This document shows positions 24,982 through 33,447 of a DNA stretch of 46,269 nt, piece by piece (the first letter of the stretch is position 1; each line of letters starts with the position of its first letter). The DNA is from Actinomadura sp. CNU-125 (lineage in GTDB: Bacteria > Actinomycetota > Actinomycetes > Streptosporangiales > Streptosporangiaceae), in contig NZ_MKJY01000432.1 of assembly GCF_001942465.1 (NCBI RefSeq), positions 1 through 46,269 on the forward strand, written 5' to 3'. The translations under genes were made by a program, and so were the position numbers. The notes beneath the pieces were generated by a model. That model did not search any database and was not told the origin of the DNA. It saw nothing but the letters and a program-made list of their open reading frames with translations.

Positions 24982-26247
24982 TCACACGCCCCAGTCGGGA
25001 CGCAGCGGCATGTTGCCGTTCCCCTTCTCGTCCAGCTTCACCCCAAGGGTCTGGTGCAGCTGGATCCAGTTCTGCTTGAAGCCGAGCACGCACCCGGCCA
25101 TGTAGACGCGCCACACGCGGGCCGTGCCCTCGCCGACGTCGGCGACGGCCTCGTCCCAGTGCTCGTCCAGGTTGCGGCACCAGCCGGTGAGCGTGCGGGC
25201 GTAGTGCTCCCGCAGGTTCTCCTGGTGCCGGATCTCGAAGCCCGCGTCGTTCATCTGCATCTGGACGAACCCGGGGCCTTCGAGTTCACCGTCCGGGAAC
25301 ACGTACCGGTTGATGAACCCGTTCTCCTTGCGCGGCGGCGCCAGGTTGTCGGGCCGCGTGATGGTGTGGTTCAGCATCCGCCCGCCCGGCTTCAGCTTCC
25401 CGTGCAGGAACGCGAAGTACGACGGCAGGTTCGCCTTGCCGATGTGCTCGGTCAGCCCGATCGAGCTGACGGCGTCGAAGCCGGTCTCGGCGACGTCCCG
25501 GTAGTCCAGGTGCCGCACCTCGGCCAGGTCCGACAGGCCGCGGTCGGCGATCGCCTTCTGCGCCCACTCCGCCTGCTGCTTCGACAGCGTCACGCCCAGC
25601 GCCTTCACGCCGTACTCCTGCGCGGCGTGCATCACCATGCCGCCCCAGCCGCAGCCCACGTCCAGCAGCCGCATCCCCGGCTTCAGCCCGATCTTCTTGG
25701 CGACCAGATCGTGCTTGTGGAACTGCGCCTCCTCCAGCGTCGCGTCCTCCGTGGGGAAGCACGCGCACGTGTACGCCATCGACGGGCCCAGCACCCACTC
25801 GTAAAACGCGTTCGACACGTCGTAGTGGTGGGAGATCGCCTTCGCGTCGCGCCGCTTGGAGTGCCGCAGCCACGACGGGATCCGGCTGAACGGCGCCTCC
25901 TGCGGCGGCGGGTCCAGCCGGCGGCTCACCGCGCCCCGCAGCAGCGGGTCGCGCATCACCTCGGCGAGGATCCCCGCCTTCTGCCGTCCGGTGATCTCGC
26001 CGAACACCGCCTGCATCGTGGACAGCGCCGTGATCATGTCGCCGGAGACGTCGATCATCCCGGTCACGTAGGCGCGCGCGAGACCGAGCGCCCCCGGCGA
26101 ATGCACCAGGTAGGACACCGCGTACGGCGAACGAACGTCGAAGCGGATGTCGGCGCCGGGCGTCCCCGCCCGGGAACCGTCGTACCCCGCGAACTCCACT
26201 GGCGCCTGCGCCCCGGCGATCTGCTCGAAGACCCTGGCCAGCGTCAT
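24982..26247 (-). CDS. tmsB: Cyclopropane synthase-like fatty-acid methyltransferase (TmsB/BfaB-like)
   Basis: The 421-residue protein is a SAM-dependent fatty-acyl phospholipid methyltransferase of the Cfa family: ISHHYDVSNAFYEWVLGPSM, the acyl-site signature AYTCACFP, SAM-binding LLDVGCGWGG, LSKQQAEWAQ and SSIGLTEHIGKAN. Next to a FAD-linked oxidase gene this matches the tmsA/tmsB (bfaA/bfaB) pair. There TmsB methylates the oleoyl chain at C10 to a 10-methylene group, which TmsA reduces to 10-methylstearate (tuberculostearate). The ATG at 26247 follows GACAGGAGGGATCACA. It is 103 bases downstream of tmsA on the same strand. An ordinary cyclopropane synthase is the alternative; the neighbour argues against it. 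Confidence 0.88.
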   Translation of the reverse strand: MTLARVFEQIAGAQAPVEFAGYDGSRAGTPGADIRFDVRSPYAVSYLVHSPGALGLARAYVTGMIDVSGDMITALSTMQAVFGEITGRQKAGILAEVMRDPLLRGAVSRRLDPPPQEAPFSRIPSWLRHSKRRDAKAISHHYDVSNAFYEWVLGPSMAYTCACFPTEDATLEEAQFHKHDLVAKKIGLKPGMRLLDVGCGWGGMVMHAAQEYGVKALGVTLSKQQAEWAQKAIADRGLSDLAEVRHLDYRDVAETGFDAVSSIGLTEHIGKANLPSYFAFLHGKLKPGGRMLNHTITRPDNLAPPRKENGFINRYVFPDGELEGPGFVQMQMNDAGFEIRHQENLREHYARTLTGWCRNLDEHWDEAVADVGEGTARVWRVYMAGCVLGFKQNWIQLHQTLGVKLDEKGNGNMPLRPDWGV

Positions 26248-26350
26248 TGTGATCCCTCCTGTCTCTCCACCCGGACGGCCGAGTCCGCCGGCCGCCGACA
26301 TGGTCGGCCGCCGCCCGCCGCCGGGCCCCCCGAAATCGGCGGGCGCCCGA

Positions 26351-27717
26351 TCAGCGCCCGCGCACGCACTTGTCGTAGAGGTCCAGCAGCCGCCCGTCCG
26401 GGTCGTAGGCCCCCTTGAGCCGCCGGTAGCTGTCCCCGTCGTAGTACCGCCAGAACTCGTCCCGGCCGTAGAACGCCGTCGAATAAAGGGACTTGTGCCC
26501 GTCCAGGGCGGCGACCCTACGCTCGATCAGCCGGTTGTGGTACTCGGGGATCTGCCCCGGGGGAATCCGCACCGTCCCCCAGAACCCCGCGTTCACGTAG
26601 GTGCGGCCGCGCTCCAGCGGGTACAGCGGCCAATCCTCCTTCGTCCGCAGCGGGCACAACCAGATGGGGCTCATCCCCACCTTGTCGTGGAAGAACTCCA
26701 GGAACTCCGGCAGCCGCTCCACCGGAACCTCGATGTCCTGGATGACGTCCTCGCGCGGCCGCTGCCCCCGCCACCGGTCCACGCGGGCGACCAACTGGTA
26801 CCGCCGGTCGTAGGCGACCAGCTTCCGGTACACGTCCGACCGCTTGGCCTTGTCCGGCCACACGCGCCGGACGAGCGGATTCTGCACCCCGAACGCGCCC
26901 GAGCACCAGAACCAGTCGGTGTCCCAGCGCCAGATGTAGTCGCGGACCGTCAGGAAATCGACCGAGCGCCGCTGGATCGACCGGTAGTAGATGTCCTGAC
27001 CGGTGTAGTCCGAGGTGTACGGCGCCTCGTCGGTGAAGAACCCGAGCGTGATGTACTGCTCCGACGGGCCGAAGACCGTGCCGTCCATGAAGTCGACGGA
27101 CTCGCCCTCGTACGTCCGCGACTCGGTGAGCTCCGCCATCGCCGTCGCGAGCGCGCCGCGTCGCCGAACCGCAGGTGCCGCAGCCGGACGTACGGGCGGA
27201 CGGGCCGCAGCTCGATCTTCAGCCGCAGGGAGTAGCCGAGCGTCCCGTAGGAGTTCGGGAACCCGTAGAACAGGTCCGCGTGCTCGTTGTCGCGCGTCGC
27301 CGTGACGACCTGGCCGTCCCCGGTCAGGACCTCCATCTCCAGCACCGACTCGTGCGGGAGCCCGTCGCGGAACGACGTCGACTCGATGCCGAGCCCGGTC
27401 ACCGCGCCGCCCAGCGTGATCGTCTTCAGCTGCGGGACGACCGTCGGCATCAGCCCGTGCGGGAGCGTCGCGTCGACCAGGTCCTCGTAGGTCGTCATGC
27501 CCTGGACCTGCGCGGTGCGCTCGTCCGGGTCCACGCTCAGCACGGAGTCGAACCCCGACACGTCCAGGCCGGGCGCCTCCGAGGGGTCGCGCCACCGGAA
27601 CAGGTTCGACGTCTTCTTCGCCAGCCGCACCGGCGTGCCCGCCGGGATCGCCGCATAGGACCGCCTGAGCGCCTCCACCGCCCGCTGGTGATCGCCCTTG
27701 ATCGCAAGCTCCGTCAT
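26351..27717 (-). CDS. tmsA: FAD-linked oxidoreductase (TmsA/BfaA-like), frameshifted at about 27160
   Basis: The N-terminal part is a PCMH-type FAD domain: KKTSNLFRWRDP, DERTAQVQGMTTYEDLVDAT, then VVPQLKTITLGGAVTGLGIE. After LRHLRFGD the frame breaks. One base back it continues as ALATAMAELTESRTYEGESV through SEQYITLGFFTDEAPYTSDY, VPVERLPEFLEFFHDKVGMS and NAGFWGTVRIPPGQ to the end. Adding one C (GCGGCGCTC to GCGGCCGCTC) gives about 455 residues, the size of DHCR24-like FAD reductases. In the tms pathway this protein reduces the 10-methylene fatty acyl chain. The ATG at 27717 follows GGGAGGGG. A promoter with TGGACC, an 18-base spacer and TAACTA lies upstream. Confidence 0.83.
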
Positions 27718-27732
27718 GTACCCCTCCCGAAC

Positions 27733-27763
27733 ATAGTTAATCGATCATCCCATGTACGGTCCA
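27733..27763 (-). promoter_or_regulatory. Candidate promoter of tmsA-tmsB
   Basis: On the minus strand TGGACC (27763-27758) and TAACTA (27739-27734) are 18 bases apart, upstream of the tmsA ribosome site in an AT-rich patch. Confidence 0.4.
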
Positions 27764-27888
27764 CATAACCCGGACGTTGTTGTCATCACAGGCGGGGAGG
27801 GGAATAAAGGTACGGGCACGCTGATCCATCTCCCCACGAGGCGGCTGAACAACCTTTCCCCATGGGTGCGCGCCGACAAACCCGCGGG

Positions 27889-28389
27889 CTACTTGACCAG
27901 CCGGAGAATCCACGGGTAGCGGAACGGCTGCCCGGCCAGCGCGTAGATCGCCGCGACGATCGAGGCGATCCACGTCACCGCGTACAGCATCCCGCCGAAC
28001 CCGAACGTCACGATCGTGATCAGCAGCAGCGTCACCTGCAGGTTCACGGCCTCCGCCGCCTGCCGCCGCACGAACTCCGACCGGCGGCCCCGGGTCAGCA
28101 GCACCACCAGCGGCCCCACGAACAGCGTCCACGCCGCCAGCCCGTGGGCCATCGCCGCCGCCACCCGGTCGCCCCCGTCCGGCTCCGGCCCCGCGACCGC
28201 GGGCATCGGCGCCAGGTCCCCGGTGACCACGGCGAGGTCGTCGCGTGTCTTCGCCGTCAGCACCAGATGCGTGCGCAGGTCGAACTCGTCGTGATCGATC
28301 CGGCCCTCGGCGAACGCGTCCTTCAGCCGACCGAGAACGGGCTCCCGCTCGGCGTCCGACACCCGCAGGTGGCCCTGAGTGCTCTCCAT
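27889..28389 (-). CDS. DUF1707 and DUF4870 membrane protein
   Basis: The 166-residue protein begins with a DUF1707 domain (LRVSDAEREPVLGRLKDAFAEGRI, then EFDLRTHLVLTAKTRDDL) in residues 8-58. This SHOCT-like module is common at the N-terminus of actinobacterial membrane proteins. A DUF4870-type membrane domain follows, with helices near residues 80-98, 115-137 and 140-155 and the motif RRQAAEAVNLQVTLLL. The function is unknown. The ATG at 28389 follows GTGAGGAGTATGGGGGT. It lies 36 bases after the polysaccharide deacetylase gene on the same strand and may be co-transcribed, which would hint at a cell-envelope role. Confidence 0.85.
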   Translation of the reverse strand: MESTQGHLRVSDAEREPVLGRLKDAFAEGRIDHDEFDLRTHLVLTAKTRDDLAVVTGDLAPMPAVAGPEPDGGDRVAAAMAHGLAAWTLFVGPLVVLLTRGRRSEFVRRQAAEAVNLQVTLLLITIVTFGFGGMLYAVTWIASIVAAIYALAGQPFRYPWILRLVK

Positions 28390-28424
28390 ACCCCCATACT
28401 CCTCACCGCCCGCCCCCCGAGCCA

Positions 28425-29264
28425 TCAGGGAAGTCCCTGAGACTGCCCTGACTTCGACTCGACGTACTCCTCCCCTGGTGCCAGACGCCCGCCGAACAAC
28501 TGCGACACGGTGACGAACACGTACCCGTCGTCCCGCAGCCGGTCGATGATGTCCGGGACCGCGTCCACCGTCGAACCGTGGATGTCGTGCATCAGCACGA
28601 CCGCGCCCGGCCGCACCCCCTCGACGACCCGGCGCTCGACGGACCCGCTGTCGCGCTCGCTCCAGTCCAGCGGATCGACCGACCACAGCACCTGCGACAG
28701 CCCCATCCGCCGCGCCTCCCGCGTCAGCGTCCCCGACATCGACCCGTACGGCGGACGCAGCAGCACGGGCGTGACCCCGGTCGCGGCGCGCACCGCCTCC
28801 TGCGTCCTCCGCAGTTCCGAGACGACCCGCCGCTTCGACGCCGCGCCCAGGTCCGCGTGCGTGTAACTGTGGTTCCCGACCTCGTGCCCCGCGAGGTGCT
28901 CCCGCCGGACGAGTTCCGGGTGCTCCGCCGCGTTCTCCCCCACGACGAAGAACGTCGCCCGCACTCCCCGGGCGTCCAGCACGTCCAGCAGTTCCGCGGT
29001 CCCCGGCACCGGACCGTCGTCGAACGTCAGCGCCACGCACTTCGCCCGCGCGCAGTCGACGTCCGGCACCGGCGGCGGTTCCGGCTTCGGCTTCGGCTTC
29101 GGCTTCGGCTTCGGCTTCGGCTTCGGCTTCGGCAGCTCCCGCACCACCTGCACGGCCACGGGCTCCTCCCTTCCCGCGGACGGCGCGAGCGTGCTGAGCC
29201 ACCCGCACAGCGCGGCCGCGAGCACGGCCGCGGCCCCGCGCCGGACCAGGCCAGGCCCGTCCAT
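28425..29264 (-). CDS. Secreted polysaccharide deacetylase (NodB/CE4)
   Basis: The 279-residue protein starts with a signal peptide (LVRRGAAAVLAAALCGWL, about residues 6-30). A Lys-Pro repeat linker leads to the NodB domain: LTFDDGPVPGT with the metal/catalytic Asp pair, HEVGNHSYTH with the HxxxH zinc ligands, RPPYG, WSVDPLDW and VVLMHDIH. CE4 enzymes deacetylate peptidoglycan or chitin-like glycans. The rigid, basic KP linker would span or bind the cell wall. The ATG at 29264 follows GGGGGAGC. The downstream DUF1707 protein may share its transcript. Confidence 0.92.
   Translation of the reverse strand: MDGPGLVRRGAAAVLAAALCGWLSTLAPSAGREEPVAVQVVRELPKPKPKPKPKPKPKPKPEPPPVPDVDCARAKCVALTFDDGPVPGTAELLDVLDARGVRATFFVVGENAAEHPELVRREHLAGHEVGNHSYTHADLGAASKRRVVSELRRTQEAVRAATGVTPVLLRPPYGSMSGTLTREARRMGLSQVLWSVDPLDWSERDSGSVERRVVEGVRPGAVVLMHDIHGSTVDAVPDIIDRLRDDGYVFVTVSQLFGGRLAPGEEYVESKSGQSQGLP
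29083..29130. repeat. Hexanucleotide microsatellite (GGCTTC)8 coding for Lys-Pro repeats
   Basis: Eight perfect GGCTTC units encode alternating Lys-Pro on the minus strand, inside the deacetylase gene. Slippage in steps of six would change linker length without breaking the frame. Confidence 0.95.
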
Positions 29265-29420
29265 CTGCTCCCCCCGATCTTCGAGCCTCGCCAGTCTAGA
29301 TCGCGGACCACCGCCCGTCCGGGACGCGAATTGTCGTGTCGGGAACCGCCGCGAGCAAACGATCGTTATCGTCAGCACCGGCCCCGGAACGGCTCCGGGG
29401 GCGCCACCGAGGGGCAGACC

Positions 29421-29789
29421 ATGAGGTTCCGGGACCGGTTCGGCATCCGCAAGCACCGCGGATCCACGGTGACGAAGTTCGACCGCGAGGCCACCGACGC
29501 CGACATCGAGGCGCTCATCGCCTTCGCCCGCTCCCGCCGCGGCGTCGAGTTCTTCGTCGAGCCGGAAACCTTCGCCACCGACACCACCGCGGTCGCCGTC
29601 GCCCACGACGGCGAATGGACCCGCCGCCGCGTCGGCTCCCCCAAGGTCATCGGCAAGGTCGCCCGCGACCTCGGCGCCCCCGTCTACGACGTCCAGATCG
29701 TCGGCTACCCGCCGCGCATGCGGGCCTACAACGCCCGCAACCGCGACCGCCGCATCGACCCCGGCGCCCCCGGCGAAGCCGTCTCCTGA
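29421..29789 (+). CDS. Conserved actinobacterial protein of unknown function
   Basis: The 122-residue protein starts at an ATG after GAGGGGCAGACC. It reads as a real gene: MRFRDRFGIRK, EALIAFARSRRGVEFFVEPE, TTAVAVAHDGEWTRRRVGSP and VYDVQIVGYPPRMRAYNARN. There is no transmembrane segment, cysteine or known catalytic motif. Similar small proteins occur in many actinomycetes, sometimes labelled oxidoreductase without support. It is divergent from the deacetylase gene, and a 10-bp palindrome AACGATCGTT (29358-29367) in the gap could be a control site for either gene. Confidence 0.7.
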   Translation: MRFRDRFGIRKHRGSTVTKFDREATDADIEALIAFARSRRGVEFFVEPETFATDTTAVAVAHDGEWTRRRVGSPKVIGKVARDLGAPVYDVQIVGYPPRMRAYNARNRDRRIDPGAPGEAVS

Positions 29790-30267
29790 AACACGGCCGC
29801 CGACCGAGGCGCGGCGACGGGACGTCGCGTCCCGCGGCCGAACCCGTTGGCACCACCGGCAACCCATGACCGCACGGCCGGGCTCCGATCGACGAAGCCC
29901 GCGATCGGACGGCACCACGTCCGCGTCCGCGGCCGACGCAGACATCGCCGCCGCATACAACCGGTCGGTGCGCCCGTGCCTCATGTGACCGTCCCTCCCC
30001 CGCCACCATCCCGCCGAATGACGAGAAACGAACGCCCCGGGGTGTCAACCGTCGTCGGGGGTCTGAGCGGTTCGTGAGGCGGGTGATCCCCGGCGTGCTC
30101 GCGTGTGGGCGCGCCGGGGATCGCGGTGTTGCGGTGCGGGGTGGGCGGCGTACCGGCCAGCGGCGTCGGACAAGCCCGGTGACCGTGCCGGGCCGTGAAG
30201 ACGGACGTCGGTTCGCGGGAGTTACGGGGGCGGGGCAGAACGCCGCCCCAATCGGGAAGTCATGAGG
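29790..30267. other. Intergenic region with one long-armed hairpin, no convincing gene
   Basis: Short open frames on both strands lack ribosome sites and protein-like sequence. At 30085-30122 GATCCCCGGCG and CGCCGGGGATC form perfect 11-bp arms around a 16-base loop. This could terminate the leftward SDR transcript or the rightward conserved gene, though it lies far (about 150-300 bases) from both stops. Confidence 0.4.
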
Positions 30268-31077
30268 TCAGTGCCCCAGTCGGTGCAGCAGGCGGCGGGT
30301 GAGGTCGTGGAGGCGGCCGGCGGCGTCGGGGTCGAAGGAGGGGTCGTCGAGGCCGATCGGGGCGAAGCGCGCGAAGGCGGTGAGCGGCGCCGTGGGCGGG
30401 GCGTCGATGCGGGCGCCGATCGGCTCGACGCCGTCCCGGACGGGTCGGCCGTGCCGTTTGAGATCGGCGACGTGGGCGGCGGTGGCCGCGTCGTACTCGC
30501 CGGCGAAGCTCGTCGCGACCGGGCCGGGATTGATGAGCACGTAGCTCGTGCGTCGGGCGGCGTGACGGGCGGCGTAGTCGACGCCGAGCAGGTCGTTGGC
30601 CCGGCCGGCCTGCATCTGCGCGGCGACCCCCTCGTAGCCGCGTTCGAGCATGAGGTCGTCCCAGTGGATGCGGCCCATCGGTACGCCGGGTCCGGACACG
30701 TTGACGATGACGCCGGGCTCGTTGAGGCCGTGACCGAGCAGGAACCGGCTCAGGTACTCCAGCGCGAAGGTCCCCTCGACACCCTCGGCGGTGACGAACC
30801 GGGTCGAGCGGAAGTACCGGGCGCACAGCACCAGGGCGTCCACCACCGGGTACCGGGCGTTGATCTGTTCGAGGACCCGGAGGTTCTCACTGACCAGGCT
30901 CAAGTCCGCCGCGATGAACTCGGCTCCGGGGAGGCCGGCGGCCTTGGCGGCGTCGCGGCCGACGACGACCACGGTGTCTCCCCGGTCCAGGTGGATGCGG
31001 GCCAGCTCGCGGCCCATCCCGTCGGTACCGCCGGTGATCACGATCGTCTTGGCGGGGGCGTTCGCGGAGCCGTTCAT
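30268..31077 (-). CDS. Atypical short-chain dehydrogenase/reductase-like protein
   Basis: The 269-residue protein has the Rossmann signature TGGTDGMG (15-22), AADLS (56-60) and VNVSGPG with S128, followed by INPGPVATS. It resembles retinol-dehydrogenase-like SDRs. The catalytic YxxxK is absent: the aligned place (155-159, MQAGR) has Met and Arg, and NNAG is replaced by LCARYF. It may be a catalytically altered or regulatory member. The ATG at 31077 overlaps the stop of the MFS gene as ATGA, so the two are translationally coupled. Both are probably controlled by the divergent TetR protein. The substrate is unknown. Confidence 0.8.
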   Translation of the reverse strand: MNGSANAPAKTIVITGGTDGMGRELARIHLDRGDTVVVVGRDAAKAAGLPGAEFIAADLSLVSENLRVLEQINARYPVVDALVLCARYFRSTRFVTAEGVEGTFALEYLSRFLLGHGLNEPGVIVNVSGPGVPMGRIHWDDLMLERGYEGVAAQMQAGRANDLLGVDYAARHAARRTSYVLINPGPVATSFAGEYDAATAAHVADLKRHGRPVRDGVEPIGARIDAPPTAPLTAFARFAPIGLDDPSFDPDAAGRLHDLTRRLLHRLGH

Positions 31078-32504
31078 CGGGTCGTCCTTTCGGGCATGGC
31101 GGGTCGGTGTTGGGTGTCCGGCGCGGCCGGACGGCCGGGCAGCAGCGGAACGGCGGCCAGGACGACCGCGAGCACGCCCGCGGTGAGCCAGAAGACGCCG
31201 TGCACGCCGGTGACCGGGTCGGCGGAGATCTGCAGGACGAGGGTGACCACGGCGACGCCGAGGGCCGCGCCGAGTTGGTTGAGCATGTAGAGCACGGAAC
31301 TGCCCTGGGCGATCATCGGGCCGGGCAGGCTGCGGTACAACGACCCCATGGTGGGGGCGCTGAAGAACCCCATCCCGAGGCCGAGCGCGAACGCGGTCAC
31401 GACCGGCCACGTCTCGGTGGTGCCGGCGCCGACGCGGGTGAAGGCCAGCGCGCCGAGCAGGGCCGCCGCCGCCCGCCGGTGAAGGCCGCGGGGGCCGAGC
31501 CGGTCCGACAGCCGTCCGGCCAGCGGCATCGAGATCGCGCCGCCGAGCCCCACCGGGGCCATCAGCAGCGCGGCGGCGAGCACGCCGTGCCCGTGCACCT
31601 GCCGGTAGTACAGCGGCAGGACGAACAGCGCAGCGAAGTTGGCCAGCCCGCCCAGCCCCATGATCGCGACGCTCGCGGTGAAGCCGCGGCCGGCGAACAG
31701 CCGCAGATCGATCAGCGGCGGGACGGCCCCGGCCCGCCGCGCGTGCGCCGTGTATCCGGCCAGCAGCAGGGCACCGGCGGCCAGCGGGAGCAGCGCCTGC
31801 CAGGCGGTGAAGGCCGACTGCTCGGCCGCCTGCGACAGCGCCAGGACGACGGCGGCGAACCCCGGGGCGAGCAGGGCCAGGCCGAGCACGTCCAGCCGCG
31901 GGCGCGGTCCGTCGACCACATCGTCGGCGGGCAGGACGCGCACCGCCAGCACGAAGGCGGCCACGCCGACGGGCACGCCGAGCAGGAACATCCAGCGCCA
32001 GGACAGGCCGTCCAGGACGGCACCGCCGACGATGGGGCCGAGCACCGGGCCGAGCGAGAGGACGACGCCCATCAGGCCCATCACGCGCCCGGCCCGGGCG
32101 GGACCGGCGGCGCGGGCGAGCAGGATCAGCACCAGCGGGTCCAGGAGCCCGGCACCGACGCCCTGCAGCGCGCGGAAGGCGATCAGGCCGCCGATGTCCC
32201 GGGCCAGGCCCGCGGCCAGGGCGCCGACCGCGAACACCGCCAGACCCGTCAGCCACAGCCGCCGGCCGCCGAACCGGTCGACCGCCCAAGTGGTGAACGG
32301 GATCGTCGCGGTGACCGCGAGCAGGAATCCGGTGGAGGCCCAGCCGACCGTGCTGAGCGAGGCGTCCAGTTCGACGGCCAGGGTGTCGGTCGCCACGGCG
32401 GCCATCGAACTGTTCAGGATGCCCAGCAACCCGCCGAGCAGGACCACGCCGATCGTGCCCAGCAGGCGGGCGTCCAAGCGGTCGTCCGCATCGATTGAAC
32501 TCAT
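31074..32504 (-). CDS. MFS drug exporter (DHA2/EmrB-QacA family)
   Basis: The 476-residue protein has the 14-helix pattern of proton-driven DHA2 exporters. GWASTGFLLAVTATIPFTTW marks helix 2, the motif A region reads DRFGGRR, and antiporter motif C is SLGPVLGPIVGGAVLDG. Such pumps expel amphipathic drugs or the host's own metabolites. The ATG at 32504 has no Shine-Dalgarno sequence; a TTGTAT, 17 bases, TTAACT promoter ends seven bases before it, so the mRNA is probably leaderless. Divergent tetR and coupled SDR genes suggest a locally regulated efflux unit. Confidence 0.92.
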   Translation of the reverse strand: MSSIDADDRLDARLLGTIGVVLLGGLLGILNSSMAAVATDTLAVELDASLSTVGWASTGFLLAVTATIPFTTWAVDRFGGRRLWLTGLAVFAVGALAAGLARDIGGLIAFRALQGVGAGLLDPLVLILLARAAGPARAGRVMGLMGVVLSLGPVLGPIVGGAVLDGLSWRWMFLLGVPVGVAAFVLAVRVLPADDVVDGPRPRLDVLGLALLAPGFAAVVLALSQAAEQSAFTAWQALLPLAAGALLLAGYTAHARRAGAVPPLIDLRLFAGRGFTASVAIMGLGGLANFAALFVLPLYYRQVHGHGVLAAALLMAPVGLGGAISMPLAGRLSDRLGPRGLHRRAAAALLGALAFTRVGAGTTETWPVVTAFALGLGMGFFSAPTMGSLYRSLPGPMIAQGSSVLYMLNQLGAALGVAVVTLVLQISADPVTGVHGVFWLTAGVLAVVLAAVPLLPGRPAAPDTQHRPAMPERTTR

Positions 32505-32511
32505 GGGTTCA

Positions 32512-32576
32512 AGTTAATGGCCCAATCAGTCCAGATACAACCTCCAGGTTCATAGAGTTGTACTCACGGGTACAAT
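32512..32576. promoter_or_regulatory. Divergent MFS/TetR promoters with two operator-like dyads
   Basis: Leftward: TTGTAT (32540-32535), 17 bases, TTAACT (32517-32512). Rightward: TTCATA (32549-32554), 16 bases, TACAAT (32571-32576), six bases before the tetR ATG. The dyad TTGTAC-N6-GTACAA (32558-32575) covers the rightward -10, and AACCT-CC-AGGTT (32539-32550) lies between the two -35 elements. TetR binding here would control both genes. Confidence 0.6.
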
Positions 32577-32582
32577 CAAGGG

Positions 32583-33224
32583 ATGGCGAACACACGCGGA
32601 GGCGGCGACCGGCGACAAGCGATCCTGGAAGGCGCGTTCACCGTGTTCGCCCGCCGCGGCTACGCCCAGGCGTGCGTCAAGGAGGTGGCCGCCGAGGCGG
32701 GCGTGGCCAAGCCCACCGTCTACAACCACCTCAACGACAAGGCGACCCTGTTCCGGCATGCGATGCGGGCCGCGGCGCAGACCGTCCTGGACGAGCGCCT
32801 CGCCGCCCTCGATCCGCTCAAAGACGCGGGCGGCGACCTGCGCACCACCCTGCAGGACGTCGGATACCGACTACTGCGGCTGCACACCGAGGACCGCGCG
32901 TGCGCCCTGCGGCGCTTGCTCTATTCGGAGATCACCCAGTTCCCGGACATCCTGGACATCGTCTCCGAGAGCGGGCCGCACCACCTCACCCAGGCGCTGG
33001 CCGACCGGCTCGCCCGCCTCGCACTCGCCGGCCGGCTCCGCATCACCGACCCCGACCTGGTCGCCGAGCAGTTCCTCGCCCTGCTCACCGGCCCGCTGGA
33101 AGCCCGAACCCGGATGGGCACCCGCCCGATCGACGACGCCGCGCTGCACGACCTGGCCAGAACCGCCGTCGACGCCTTCCTCCAGATCTCCGGCCCCACA
33201 GATGACCACGAGAGCGGAAAGTGA
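32583..33224 (+). CDS. TetR-family repressor of the MFS exporter
   Basis: The 213-residue protein has a TetR DNA-binding domain in residues 9-57 (RQAILEGAFTVFARRGYAQA, then VKEVAAEAGVAKPTVYNHLNDKATLF) and a helical C-terminal domain of the AefR-like type (LHTEDRACALRRLLYSEITQ FPDILDIV, then DPDLVAEQFLALLTGP). The ATG at 32583 lacks a ribosome site and follows a -10-like TACAAT by six bases, so it is probably leaderless. A long dyad overlaps this promoter, which indicates autorepression and co-control of the MFS-SDR unit. The inducer is unknown; by analogy it is a pump substrate. Confidence 0.9.
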   Translation: MANTRGGGDRRQAILEGAFTVFARRGYAQACVKEVAAEAGVAKPTVYNHLNDKATLFRHAMRAAAQTVLDERLAALDPLKDAGGDLRTTLQDVGYRLLRLHTEDRACALRRLLYSEITQFPDILDIVSESGPHHLTQALADRLARLALAGRLRITDPDLVAEQFLALLTGPLEARTRMGTRPIDDAALHDLARTAVDAFLQISGPTDDHESGK

Positions 33225-33447
33225 CCCGCGAAAGCTGATCGCCCAGAGCCGTCGCGCCGCCGGGTAGCCCGGATACACCAACCCGGCCTCGGACTGGATC
33301 CGCCGGTCGAACGCGAAGTCGCCAGTCCAGCGGGCGGATACAGGCAAGGGACGGTCACCGACGCCGCTCGTCGAAATGCGTCCAGGGGCGAGCGACCCGT
33401 GGGCTCACCTTGGGGAACGCCAAGGCATCGCCTTGCGCCCTCGCTGG

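Noticed and set aside
28578..29420. Upstream extension of the small conserved protein at 29421
   Set aside because: The upstream part is the Arg/His-rich antisense of the deacetylase gene, and GAGGGGC supports the ATG at 29421.
30074..30265. 63-codon open frame in the gap before the SDR gene
   Set aside because: It is Arg/Gly-rich, overlaps the long-armed hairpin and has no ribosome site.
33225..33447. Possible gene remnant on the minus strand (FDRRIQSEAGLVYPGYPAAR)
   Set aside because: About 40 residues look protein-like, but there is no ribosome site and the frame runs antisense into tetR; the evidence is too weak for a feature.
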